Of a stretch of DNA of 12,536 bases, positions 1-7,315 are shown one piece after another. Position numbers and translations under genes: made by a program. A model generated the notes under the pieces. The model was not told the DNA's origin. It searched no databases and saw only the letters and a program-made list of their open reading frames with translations. This DNA comes from an uncultured bacterium. GTDB lineage: Bacteria > Bacteroidota > Bacteroidia > Bacteroidales > JACABE01. The number at the start of each line of letters is the position of its first letter. Within the stretch, counting starts at the first letter, position 1. The stretch spans positions 1 to 12,536 of the forward strand of contig CAIWDQ010000130.1 of NCBI GenBank assembly GCA_903911455.1. The letters run 5' to 3'.

Positions 1-14
1 AAAAAGTAGCTTAT

Positions 15-1046
15 TTAATTGACATTTCGATATTTGTAATGACATTTTAATATCTTAATGCGTAATCTGGGTTTAATGCTTCCACTTTTTGTTGGATCTC
101 TAAAACCTGCTATTATAATGTTAGCTTTATACACACTAATGACTGTTGCTTTTACTTTTACAAGTTTGTTTTTTGGAATCTTTAAAGCATAATCTGGAAC
201 TTCATCAGTAAATGTTTTCGAAATAAAAACCACAGCTTCAGGGTTATTTCTATTGTCGATAACGATTATGCTGCTTGGTTTTACCAAATTATTTAAACTT
301 TTAGTAAGTTTCCCTTCTAATATATCCAATAAACTTTCGTTTTTCAACAAGCGTCCTGGTTTTTTAGCACGTGGACTTAGTAGGTTTGCATTAAAACTAA
401 ATAATAATTTGCGCAAATCTCTCGCGTGTATACGGTACAAATCTCCAAAGTTCATTCGTAAAGCTACAAATAAATCTACTCTTAAATCCTCTAAATTTAT
501 TGCGTCAGATGTAACGATTTTCTTTTTTTTGCTTTTACCGGTTTGCAACAAGCTTAAATCCTCTACCCAATTTGTTGCGATTAATAATACATCATCAATT
601 CCTGATTTTTGACTTATTCTAATTAACCATTCGTTAAATTTACCTAATTTTTCGATTTCTGATCCATTTATGAAATAGGCTCTATTTGTAAAGTATAAAA
701 ATTTTAAGTCCGCTTCGGTAATCGAAGGCGATAGGCGGGTCATAGCTTCGAGCTTGTTTAATAATGCAGGCAATTCTTTTAATTTCTTTTTAAAAGCATT
801 TACATCCATACTTACCCTTCCTTCGTCTCTCGATTTTAAACTTAAATTGCGACGATAATCCTTAAGCACTAATGCAATTCTATCTATCATTATTTGAGAT
901 TCTAATGATATAGGTTCGATGCTAATTCTTAACAAATGGTCGTTAATAAATGCTATCAAACTTGATATGGAGATATCGTCGTCGTAATCTAGTTTAGCAA
1001 ATAAATGCAAGAGCATTTTGCGTTCGGCTGCCGTTAATTTATACAT
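15..1046 (-). CDS. Hypothetical 343-residue cytoplasmic protein
   Basis: I do not recognise this family. The protein has no signal peptide and no membrane segment. Residues 1-110 look mainly helical and charged (YDDDIS near 21-26, KKKLKELPALLNKLE near 86-100, which could be a short coiled coil). A lysine-rich linker, KSKKKK, lies at 171-176. The C-terminal third (about 258-335) alternates hydrophobic and polar residues like beta strands, including SSIIVIDN, EAVVFIS and VKVKATVISVYKANIIIAG, and ends in a basic tail. The ATG start is the first in frame, and translation stops with TAA just inside the left edge. A candidate promoter lies about 200 bases upstream, giving a long leader. A 119-residue open frame on the opposite strand (253-612) is taken as its shadow. 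Coding status is likely because the frame is long and protein-like; function is unknown. Confidence 0.75.
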   Translation of the reverse strand: MYKLTAAERKMLLHLFAKLDYDDDISISSLIAFINDHLLRISIEPISLESQIMIDRIALVLKDYRRNLSLKSRDEGRVSMDVNAFKKKLKELPALLNKLEAMTRLSPSITEADLKFLYFTNRAYFINGSEIEKLGKFNEWLIRISQKSGIDDVLLIATNWVEDLSLLQTGKSKKKKIVTSDAINLEDLRVDLFVALRMNFGDLYRIHARDLRKLLFSFNANLLSPRAKKPGRLLKNESLLDILEGKLTKSLNNLVKPSSIIVIDNRNNPEAVVFISKTFTDEVPDYALKIPKNKLVKVKATVISVYKANIIIAGFRDPTKSGSIKPRLRIKILKCHYKYRNVN

Positions 1047-1164
1047 ATTTTCTGTTGTTTTATTAATAAAAAAAGAAGAAGTATAAGCAGAATATTCTTT
1101 ATTTTTATAATGCTTATATTGTTGTTAGTAAAATCTACGATTTTAATCTATTCACAATATAGCG

Positions 1165-1201
1165 AAACAAAACCAAGCCCGAACGGAGACATGTTTTATT
1201 T
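1165..1201 (-). other. Predicted hairpin in the leader of the 343-residue gene
   Basis: Read on the minus strand, AAATAAAAC (1201-1193) can pair with GTTTTGTTT (1173-1165). This makes a 9-bp stem with one U-G wobble and a 19-base loop. The loop is GC-rich compared with its surroundings and contains CTCCGTTCGGG. The element lies inside the inferred 5' leader, between the candidate promoter at 1253-1286 and the ATG at 1046. It is not followed by a T-run typical of a terminator. The pairing is seen directly; a regulatory role is only inferred. Confidence 0.3.
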
Positions 1202-1252
1202 TTAGATAAGAAAACAGTGTATTTTGAATTAAACAGTATTAATTTCATCCTG

Positions 1253-1286
1253 CAAAGTTACGGTTTTATTATTGATTTAATTCAAA
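1253..1286 (-). promoter_or_regulatory. Candidate Bacteroidota promoter for the minus-strand 343-residue gene
   Basis: On the minus strand TAACTTTG (1260-1253) matches the Bacteroidota -7 consensus TAnnTTTG exactly. TTTG (1286-1283) matches the -33 element, with 22 bases between the boxes, slightly longer than the usual 19-21. Transcription would start near 1246 and leave a leader of about 200 bases before the ATG at 1046. The boxes are seen in the sequence; use as a promoter is inferred. Confidence 0.5.
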
Positions 1287-1384
1287 TAGTTTTATATTAT
1301 ATAAATTCTTTTTCATTTTATTAATGATAATAACAAAATACATAGTTTTAAGATGTATTTAATTAGGTTAACACAAAAGCATAC

Positions 1385-1620
1385 TTTTCGACACATCCAC
1401 TACAAACGGATGTGCCTATTAGTCCTTTTCGTTACACCCGATACAAACGGATGTGCCTATTAGTCATTTTCGTTACACCCGATACAATCGGATGAGACTA
1501 TTAGTCCTTTTCGGCACGTCCGCCACAATCGGATGAGACTATTAGTCCTTTTCGACACACCCGCTACTATCGGATGCGTCTATTAGACCTTTTCGACACG
1601 TCCGCTATTAACGGATGCGC
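1385..1620. repeat. 41-bp tandem repeat array with internal inverted repeats
   Basis: Units start at 1385, 1426, 1467, 1508, 1549 and 1590. The first five are exactly 41 bases and the sixth stops after 31. Each begins TTTTCG and the complete ones end with TATTAG plus two to three more bases. Each contains an imperfect inverted repeat (unit positions 8-15 and 23-30) with the nearly invariant core TCCG or CCCG, a 7-base loop, then CGGATG. In unit 1 the arms CACATCC and GGATGTG pair perfectly. Substitutions cluster in the loop and outer arm; TTTTCG, CGGATG and TATTAG are nearly fixed. The first unit is about 44% GC in an AT-rich region. Because 41 is not a multiple of three, the array cannot be a repeated coding segment. 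It sits between two divergent genes and outside both predicted transcripts, so DNA-level binding sites are one reading. There are no variable spacers, so it is not CRISPR. Confidence 0.95.
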
Positions 1621-1877
1621 ACAAACGTGTAAAGTTATGTTCTCCGAAGTATTGATACATCTTAATTATATAAATTAGTATTACGCTAATTTTGCTTACG
1701 CTAAATTGATTAAATTAATATATAACCTTTTCGCGCCAAGCAATAAATAGTAAAATTTAGCTTTCGCTGAAATAATACATCATCTTAACTGTATAGTTTT
1801 TTAATAAGCTTACTTATTTTGTTAACAAATGGTATCTTTTTAACAAAAAATATCTCACGCTATTCAGTATTAATGTT
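1621..1877. other. AT-rich intergenic stretch with short degenerate repeats
   Basis: No gene is visible here. Short elements recur: TTACGCTAA occurs twice about 16 bases apart (around 1682-1706), and AATTAG-TATTACG-CTAATT can form a 6-bp hairpin. Two loosely similar segments beginning ATACAT followed by CTTAA lie near 1655 and 1775. None resembles a known element. The stretch separates the 41-bp array from the promoter of the downstream operon. Confidence 0.4.
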
Positions 1878-1885
1878 TATCTTTG
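1878..1885 (+). promoter_or_regulatory. Candidate -7 promoter box for the T9SS protein/MBOAT/AlgX-like operon
   Basis: TATCTTTG matches the Bacteroidota -7 consensus TAnnTTTG and lies 35 bases before the ATG at 1921. Transcription would start near 1892 with a leader of about 30 bases. No clear TTTG is present at the expected -33 position (about 1855-1858), so this promoter may be weak or need an activator. Confidence 0.5.
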
Positions 1886-1920
1886 TTGTGATTTTAAAAA
1901 TCATCTAAGAAAACTTTATT

Positions 1921-4900
1921 ATGAAAAGAATAGCCTACTTATTATTAATATTCCTGATGATTGCTTCTGATGTTGGTTGGGGTCAAACTCAAAAGAATAT
2001 ATTTCAGAGTTATAGAATAAATTCCACTAAAGAAGGTATCGGTTTCAATGATTCAATTCGTTTCTGTAATGTAACTCCAATAGAAGTTCCATTGCGTTAC
2101 AGATCACCCAACTCAACTTTAACATTACCTACTTCGATTGATAATTCTTTAAAACAATATTTTCGTCCTATTACATGGCAATCAGGTTACGAATGCGGGC
2201 AGATGGGAGGGATAGCTTTTGTGTTTACATACGAGATAGATCGCTTACGTAGCTTTCCTGCTAATACAACTGCCAATCAATATCCCAGTCATTTCTCCTG
2301 GAACTTTCTTAATGATGCTTATAATTATACTGGTGTTAGTTTCTTTGATACATGGGAAATAACCAGAACTTGTGGCACGCCAAATGTTTTGGATTATGGC
2401 GGAGCATTAAATACAGGTGGAGAAAAGCGATGGATGTCGGGTTATCAGCAATATTATAATGGCATGCAAAATAAAATATCAGGAGTATATGGGATGAGTG
2501 TTGCTACGTCTGATGGATTGCAAGTATTAAAGAATTATCTGAATGATCATCTGGAAAGTTCTCCAGATGGAGGTGTTGCTTGTTATTATGCAACATATGG
2601 CACTCCAACTGCTACTTTGCCAGTTGGTACTCCTAATGCAGGCAAATATATTTTTACAACAGCCGGTGGATCTTCTCATACATGGGTAGTTTGTGGTTAT
2701 GATGATTCTATTCGTTATGATTATAATGGTGATGGACAATATACAAATAACATTGATATTAATGGGGATGGAGTGGTAGATATGCGTGATTGGGAAATAG
2801 GAGGATTAAAGATAGCAAATGTTTATGCAAGTACTTCATGGGCTAATCAGGGTTTTTCGTATATCATGTATAAAGTTCTGGCCGAACCTAACAGTAGTGG
2901 AGGGATCTGGAACAATACAGTTTATACTGTAAAAGCAAAACAAACTACTACACCACAGCTTACAATGAAAGTTACTTTGAAGAATACATGTCGAAATAAA
3001 CTAAAAGTGCTGGCAGGGGTAAGTACGAATGTAAATGCTACAAAACCAGATAAGCGAATAGAATTCCCTATCTATAATTTTCATGGTGGTAATTATTATA
3101 TGCAGGGAGATTCTACTGAAGCCAATAAAACTATTGAGTTTGGTTTGGATATTACTCCATTGTTGAGTGAGATAAATTCAAATCAACCTGCTAAATTCTT
3201 TCTGGAAGTTGCAGATAATGACCCTGGACAAATAGGGCAGGGGCAAGTTATTAGCTTCTCAGTTCTTGATTATACTTCGGGCGTTATCGAAACATTTAGT
3301 CCCCAAACCTACGTTAATATTATTTATAATGATACTACAAGATTGTCGATTACAAAGTCAGTTGTTTTTAATAAAATTAATATTCCTGATGATAGTTTGA
3401 TAACTAAGATTAACCAGCCATACACTCATCAATTAAATGCACAACTGGGCGCTACTCCTTATAAATGGGATGTAAAAATGGACTATAACGAAAATATAAT
3501 CAATACTCCTTTCCCTAATATTACGGCTCAGGTTTTGAATACGGGAAGCAGTGGCTACGTTATACAGAACCTTCCTTTTCAGTTCCCTTTTTATGGTAAA
3601 AACTATTCGCAAATCTATGTTTATGCCGACGGTTATATTAAATTTGACAATGCTGTTTACACGTTCCCATTTCTTGTAGATGCTAATTTATTATTTAGAA
3701 GTAACAAGATAATTGCTCCATTTCTAGCTGATTTAACTTTTGCGGCAGGACAAGGAGTATGGTATCAAGGGGATGCTAATTCAATAACTATTCGTTGGAC
3801 TGGTTCTGTTGTCAATCAAACTAATTCTGTTGTTAATGTTGCATTAAAGATTTATTCAACAGGACAAATTGAATTCTATTATGGTAATATATTAGTGACT
3901 GGAAGTTTTACATCTGCATTATCAGCAGGAAACGTAATTGATTACTATTATACATCACTAAATAGTAGTTTTATATCAAATACAGTTGATAAGAAAGTAA
4001 TATTAACTCCACCAGATTATCCAACAGGAATGAACCTAACTGAAAGTGGAGTTTTTACTGCAACACCTATCAGATATTATAATACTAACATTAAATTTAG
4101 AGTTACTGATAATAATGGGGTATATTCAATAAAGAGTTTCCCTTTTGTAACTAAAGGATTGATTGCAGAATATACAATTGCAGGCAGCGATACGGTAATT
4201 AAAACGAATGATACTATTCTACTAAATATTAAAGTTAAAAACATAAGCACTACTGCTTATAATAATATAAATGTAAAGCTCTCTACAAATGATACTTTAA
4301 TCGGATTTATTGATAATACTGAACAAATTAATACAATAAATGCAGGCGATAGTGTAATAGTAAATAATGCTTTTAAGTTTTATACTAAGAATAATATTAA
4401 TGATGGTCATATTATTAGTATCCTTTCTAATATTATTACTCCGGCAGACACCTTCCAGCAAACACTTAATTATCGGGTAAATGCTTTTAATATAAAGACT
4501 GGGACAGTAACTATTGTTGATGGAAATGATAATATCCTTGATCCTAATGAAACTGCAGCTTTAATTTTGGAAGTAAAAAACATTGGAGGTTCAATGATAA
4601 CAAATCTTCACCTTGATCTTTCAACTAATGATCCAGATATTACTTTGAATCCGGGTTTTGCAAACATTGATACTATCAATTCTTTTTCATCAAAGAATGC
4701 TTTCTTTGTAATAACCACTACTGCAAATATTCCTGCAAAACATCTTATTGTGTTAAATGCCCATATTACAGGTAGTAATAATTTTATTTATAATACTTTC
4801 TTTTGTATTCAGATGGGAGGTGATATTGAAGATTTTGAAACACATGATTTCTCAAAGTATCCCTGGCAAACAATGGGAACACTTCCCTGGTATGTTTCAG

Positions 4901-5886
4901 ATAGTCTTCCTTATCAAGGACTTTATTCTGCAAGGTCAGGTCACATAACAAATAGTCAGATATCATCATTATATATTACTCAGAATATACTTGAAGATGG
5001 TACTATTAAATTTTATAAAAAGGTTTCGTGCGAAAGAGATGCCACTAATCATAATTATGATTATCTTGCTTTTTATATTGATGGAACAGAGAAAGCTCGC
5101 TGGGATGGAGAAATTGACTGGAGTCAAGAATCATATCCTGCAACACAAGGAATACATGTTTTTAAATGGACATACGTAAAAGATTATTCTGTAAGCACCG
5201 GTGCTGATTGTGCCTGGCTTGATGATATTCAGTTCCCTGTAAATGGTGATGCTACTCCTAATCTATTGTTTACTCCTTCGGTTATTAATAAAACTATTGA
5301 TTTAGCATTTAAAGATTCTGCAATTCTTTTGATAAATAATCAAGGCACAGGAATGGTTATTTACACTTCAGATTTCTCTTTTCCTTCTACAACTGTCACA
5401 CCTTGGGTTTATAGTAAGAATACTGCTGGGAGTATAAATAAAAATATGAGTGAGTCTTATATTATTAATTTCAAAGATTCGGTACTTACAGTAGGCAATT
5501 ATAATTGTCAGTTGAATATTAATGCTAATTTTAATACCAACTATTCAATACCGGTCAATCTTACTGTAATTAATACTGCAGGTATAGAAAATTATACTAA
5601 CGTAGATGCATTGAATTTTAACTGTTCTCCAAATCCTTTTTCAAGCGAAACTTCAATTAGTTTTAATCTTAACGAAGACTCAAAGGTTAAGCTTATAATT
5701 TATGATGTTTCAGGTAGAGAAGTTAAGTTGCTAGAGGATGATTCAAAGTTAATCAAGGGTAAACATTCTTATAAATGGGATGCTACTTCCAATAATAAGA
5801 TTGATAAAGTTGTTGAAAATATATATTTTTGCAGACTAACAACAAATAAACAAACTATAACTCAGAAGCTTTTATTAATAAAATAG
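1921..5886 (+). CDS. T9SS-exported multidomain protein with papain-like N-terminal domain
   Basis: The 1321-residue product starts with a signal peptide (basic MKR, hydrophobic stretch, likely cleavage near residue 21). Residues 80-320 resemble papain-like (C1/C39-type) peptidases: Q87-SGYE-C92-G as oxyanion Gln and possible nucleophile, H253 in HTWVVCGYDD, and a last block YASTSWANQGFSY (302-314) where papain has NSW. Between His and this block are two DxNGDG loops (D267, D279) that look calcium-binding. Around 515-700 there is a nidogen-like beta region (FPFYGKNY, YADGYIKF), then two CARDB-like beta domains (about 748-850 and 857-965). A MAM-like jelly roll follows (968-1106), then an Ig-like segment (about 1113-1218). 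The C-terminus (about 1236-1321: PNPF, SISF, VKLIIYDVSGREV, final KLLLIK) is a T9SS type A sorting domain, implying outer-membrane translocation. Whether the peptidase is active is uncertain. It leads a tight operon with the next two genes. Confidence 0.9.
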   Translation: MKRIAYLLLIFLMIASDVGWGQTQKNIFQSYRINSTKEGIGFNDSIRFCNVTPIEVPLRYRSPNSTLTLPTSIDNSLKQYFRPITWQSGYECGQMGGIAFVFTYEIDRLRSFPANTTANQYPSHFSWNFLNDAYNYTGVSFFDTWEITRTCGTPNVLDYGGALNTGGEKRWMSGYQQYYNGMQNKISGVYGMSVATSDGLQVLKNYLNDHLESSPDGGVACYYATYGTPTATLPVGTPNAGKYIFTTAGGSSHTWVVCGYDDSIRYDYNGDGQYTNNIDINGDGVVDMRDWEIGGLKIANVYASTSWANQGFSYIMYKVLAEPNSSGGIWNNTVYTVKAKQTTTPQLTMKVTLKNTCRNKLKVLAGVSTNVNATKPDKRIEFPIYNFHGGNYYMQGDSTEANKTIEFGLDITPLLSEINSNQPAKFFLEVADNDPGQIGQGQVISFSVLDYTSGVIETFSPQTYVNIIYNDTTRLSITKSVVFNKINIPDDSLITKINQPYTHQLNAQLGATPYKWDVKMDYNENIINTPFPNITAQVLNTGSSGYVIQNLPFQFPFYGKNYSQIYVYADGYIKFDNAVYTFPFLVDANLLFRSNKIIAPFLADLTFAAGQGVWYQGDANSITIRWTGSVVNQTNSVVNVALKIYSTGQIEFYYGNILVTGSFTSALSAGNVIDYYYTSLNSSFISNTVDKKVILTPPDYPTGMNLTESGVFTATPIRYYNTNIKFRVTDNNGVYSIKSFPFVTKGLIAEYTIAGSDTVIKTNDTILLNIKVKNISTTAYNNINVKLSTNDTLIGFIDNTEQINTINAGDSVIVNNAFKFYTKNNINDGHIISILSNIITPADTFQQTLNYRVNAFNIKTGTVTIVDGNDNILDPNETAALILEVKNIGGSMITNLHLDLSTNDPDITLNPGFANIDTINSFSSKNAFFVITTTANIPAKHLIVLNAHITGSNNFIYNTFFCIQMGGDIEDFETHDFSKYPWQTMGTLPWYVSDSLPYQGLYSARSGHITNSQISSLYITQNILEDGTIKFYKKVSCERDATNHNYDYLAFYIDGTEKARWDGEIDWSQESYPATQGIHVFKWTYVKDYSVSTGADCAWLDDIQFPVNGDATPNLLFTPSVINKTIDLAFKDSAILLINNQGTGMVIYTSDFSFPSTTVTPWVYSKNTAGSINKNMSESYIINFKDSVLTVGNYNCQLNINANFNTNYSIPVNLTVINTAGIENYTNVDALNFNCSPNPFSSETSISFNLNEDSKVKLIIYDVSGREVKLLEDDSKLIKGKHSYKWDATSNNKIDKVVENIYFCRLTTNKQTITQKLLLIK

Positions 5887-5887
5887 T

Positions 5888-7306
5888 ATGGTATTTAGTA
5901 GCAGCCTGTTTCTATTATATTTCTTTCCTTTTTTCTTATTAATATATTATTTGAGTCCTACAAAGCTCAAGAACTTGGTTATTGTCTTAGCTAGCATACT
6001 ATTTTATTCATGGGGAGGTCCTAAATATATATTCATAATATTTGCTTCTATACTATTAGATTTTTTCTTTGCAATGTTGATTTATCGGTCAACTAATCAT
6101 AAAAAACTATTTATGATTATTGCATTGAGTATTAATCTTGGCTTATTAGCTTATTTTAAATACTTCAACTTCTTTTTAGATAATATAAATACAGTTTTGG
6201 TAGGGGAGAAGCTTGGCGCAATATCTTTTATGAGAGTAGCATTACCGATAGGTATTTCTTTTTTTACTTTTCATGAAATGAGTTATATTATTGATGTTTA
6301 CAGAGGAGTTAAGCCTCCAATGAAAAACATCGTTGATTATTCTTTATACATTTTATTCTTTCCGCAACTTATTGCTGGTCCTATTATTCGTTTTAATGAA
6401 ATCTCAGATCAAATCATTGATAGAAAAGATCAGGAGACTATTGATAATAAGCTGGCTGGTTTCTTTCGTTTCATTATTGGTTTAGCTAAAAAAGTACTCA
6501 TTGCAAATGTCATAGGTTTAGAAGCTGATAAGATATTTGCTATAGATTTAAATATGTTGAACACTCCATTAGCTTGGATTGGAGTACTTGCCTACAGTTT
6601 TCAAATTTATTTTGATTTCTCTGGTTATTCTGATATGGCAATTGGTATTGCCCGTATGCTTGGCTTTGTCTTCCCCGAAAACTTCAACAATCCATACATT
6701 GCACAAAGTATAACTGAGTTTTGGAAACGATGGCACATGACATTAAGCCGTTGGATGCGCGATTATCTTTACATAGGTTTGGGCGGAAATAGAGTTGGTA
6801 AATCACGCCTATATCTTAACCTTTGGATAGTATTTCTTTTATCTGGTTTATGGCATGGTGCTGCCTGGAACTTCGTGATTTGGGGAACTTATCATGGAAT
6901 GTTTTTAATTGCTGATCGTATCTTCCTTAGTAAGTTACTGACAAAGATAGGGAAGTATCCATCTATAATTATTACTTTTTTATTTGTATTGATAGGATGG
7001 GTTTTCTTTAGAGTTGAAAACATTTCGCAAGCCTTTGCTTTTATTGGAAAGATGTTTTCATTTAATTTTAAAGAAGCTAATCTTAACCTAGACAATAGAT
7101 TCTACTTTATTTTGATGTTAGCTGCTGCTTTATCTTTTGTCAGAGCTTTTAAACCCGGAAAATGGCTTGAAGAACGTATTTATGCAACAAAGTTCTCATT
7201 AACTGGAACTATGGGAATGACTATTTTATGTGTTTTATTATTTGTTTTGAGTGTTGGATGTATTACTTCATCCGGATTTAATCCATTTATTTATTTTAGA
7301 TTTTAA
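5888..7306 (+). CDS. MBOAT family O-acyltransferase (AlgI/DltB-like)
   Basis: The 472-residue polytopic inner-membrane protein has the hallmarks of the AlgI branch of MBOAT proteins. These include an N-terminal MVFSSSLFLLYFFPFF, YSWGGPKY, LFFPQLIAGPIIRF, FDFSGYSDMAIG (242-253), FWKRWHMTLSRW with H283, and GLWHGAAWNFVIWGTYHG with H323. H323 corresponds to the catalytic histidine in AlgI. Known members transfer acyl groups, usually acetyl, across the membrane for O-acylation of alginate, teichoic acids or other polymers. Length is normal for the family and all key motifs are intact. The ATG lies one base after the stop of the upstream gene, so the two are almost certainly translationally coupled. 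The downstream AlgJ/X-like gene is its expected partner. The acyl donor and the polymer modified cannot be read from the sequence. Confidence 0.93.
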   Translation: MVFSSSLFLLYFFPFFLLIYYLSPTKLKNLVIVLASILFYSWGGPKYIFIIFASILLDFFFAMLIYRSTNHKKLFMIIALSINLGLLAYFKYFNFFLDNINTVLVGEKLGAISFMRVALPIGISFFTFHEMSYIIDVYRGVKPPMKNIVDYSLYILFFPQLIAGPIIRFNEISDQIIDRKDQETIDNKLAGFFRFIIGLAKKVLIANVIGLEADKIFAIDLNMLNTPLAWIGVLAYSFQIYFDFSGYSDMAIGIARMLGFVFPENFNNPYIAQSITEFWKRWHMTLSRWMRDYLYIGLGGNRVGKSRLYLNLWIVFLLSGLWHGAAWNFVIWGTYHGMFLIADRIFLSKLLTKIGKYPSIIITFLFVLIGWVFFRVENISQAFAFIGKMFSFNFKEANLNLDNRFYFILMLAAALSFVRAFKPGKWLEERIYATKFSLTGTMGMTILCVLLFVLSVGCITSSGFNPFIYFRF

Positions 7307-7315
7307 CATAAGCAA

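Noticed and set aside
253..612. 119-residue open frame on the plus strand
   Set aside because: It lies wholly inside the longer minus-strand gene 15-1046, has low-complexity composition rich in K, F, N and S, and shows no recognisable motif or promoter.
1082..1118. Inverted repeat TATAAGC/GCTTATA in the leader of the minus-strand gene
   Set aside because: A 7-bp AT-rich match with a 23-base gap is expected by chance in DNA of this composition.
1385..1620. CRISPR array
   Set aside because: The units are contiguous 41-bp tandem copies with no unique spacers, and no cas genes are present.
4757..5179. Short ORFs of 61-63 residues inside the T9SS protein gene on both strands
   Set aside because: They overlap a well-supported long gene in other frames and have no independent features.
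6892..7095. 67-residue minus-strand ORF inside the MBOAT gene
   Set aside because: Shadow of a conserved gene on the other strand, with no supporting motif.
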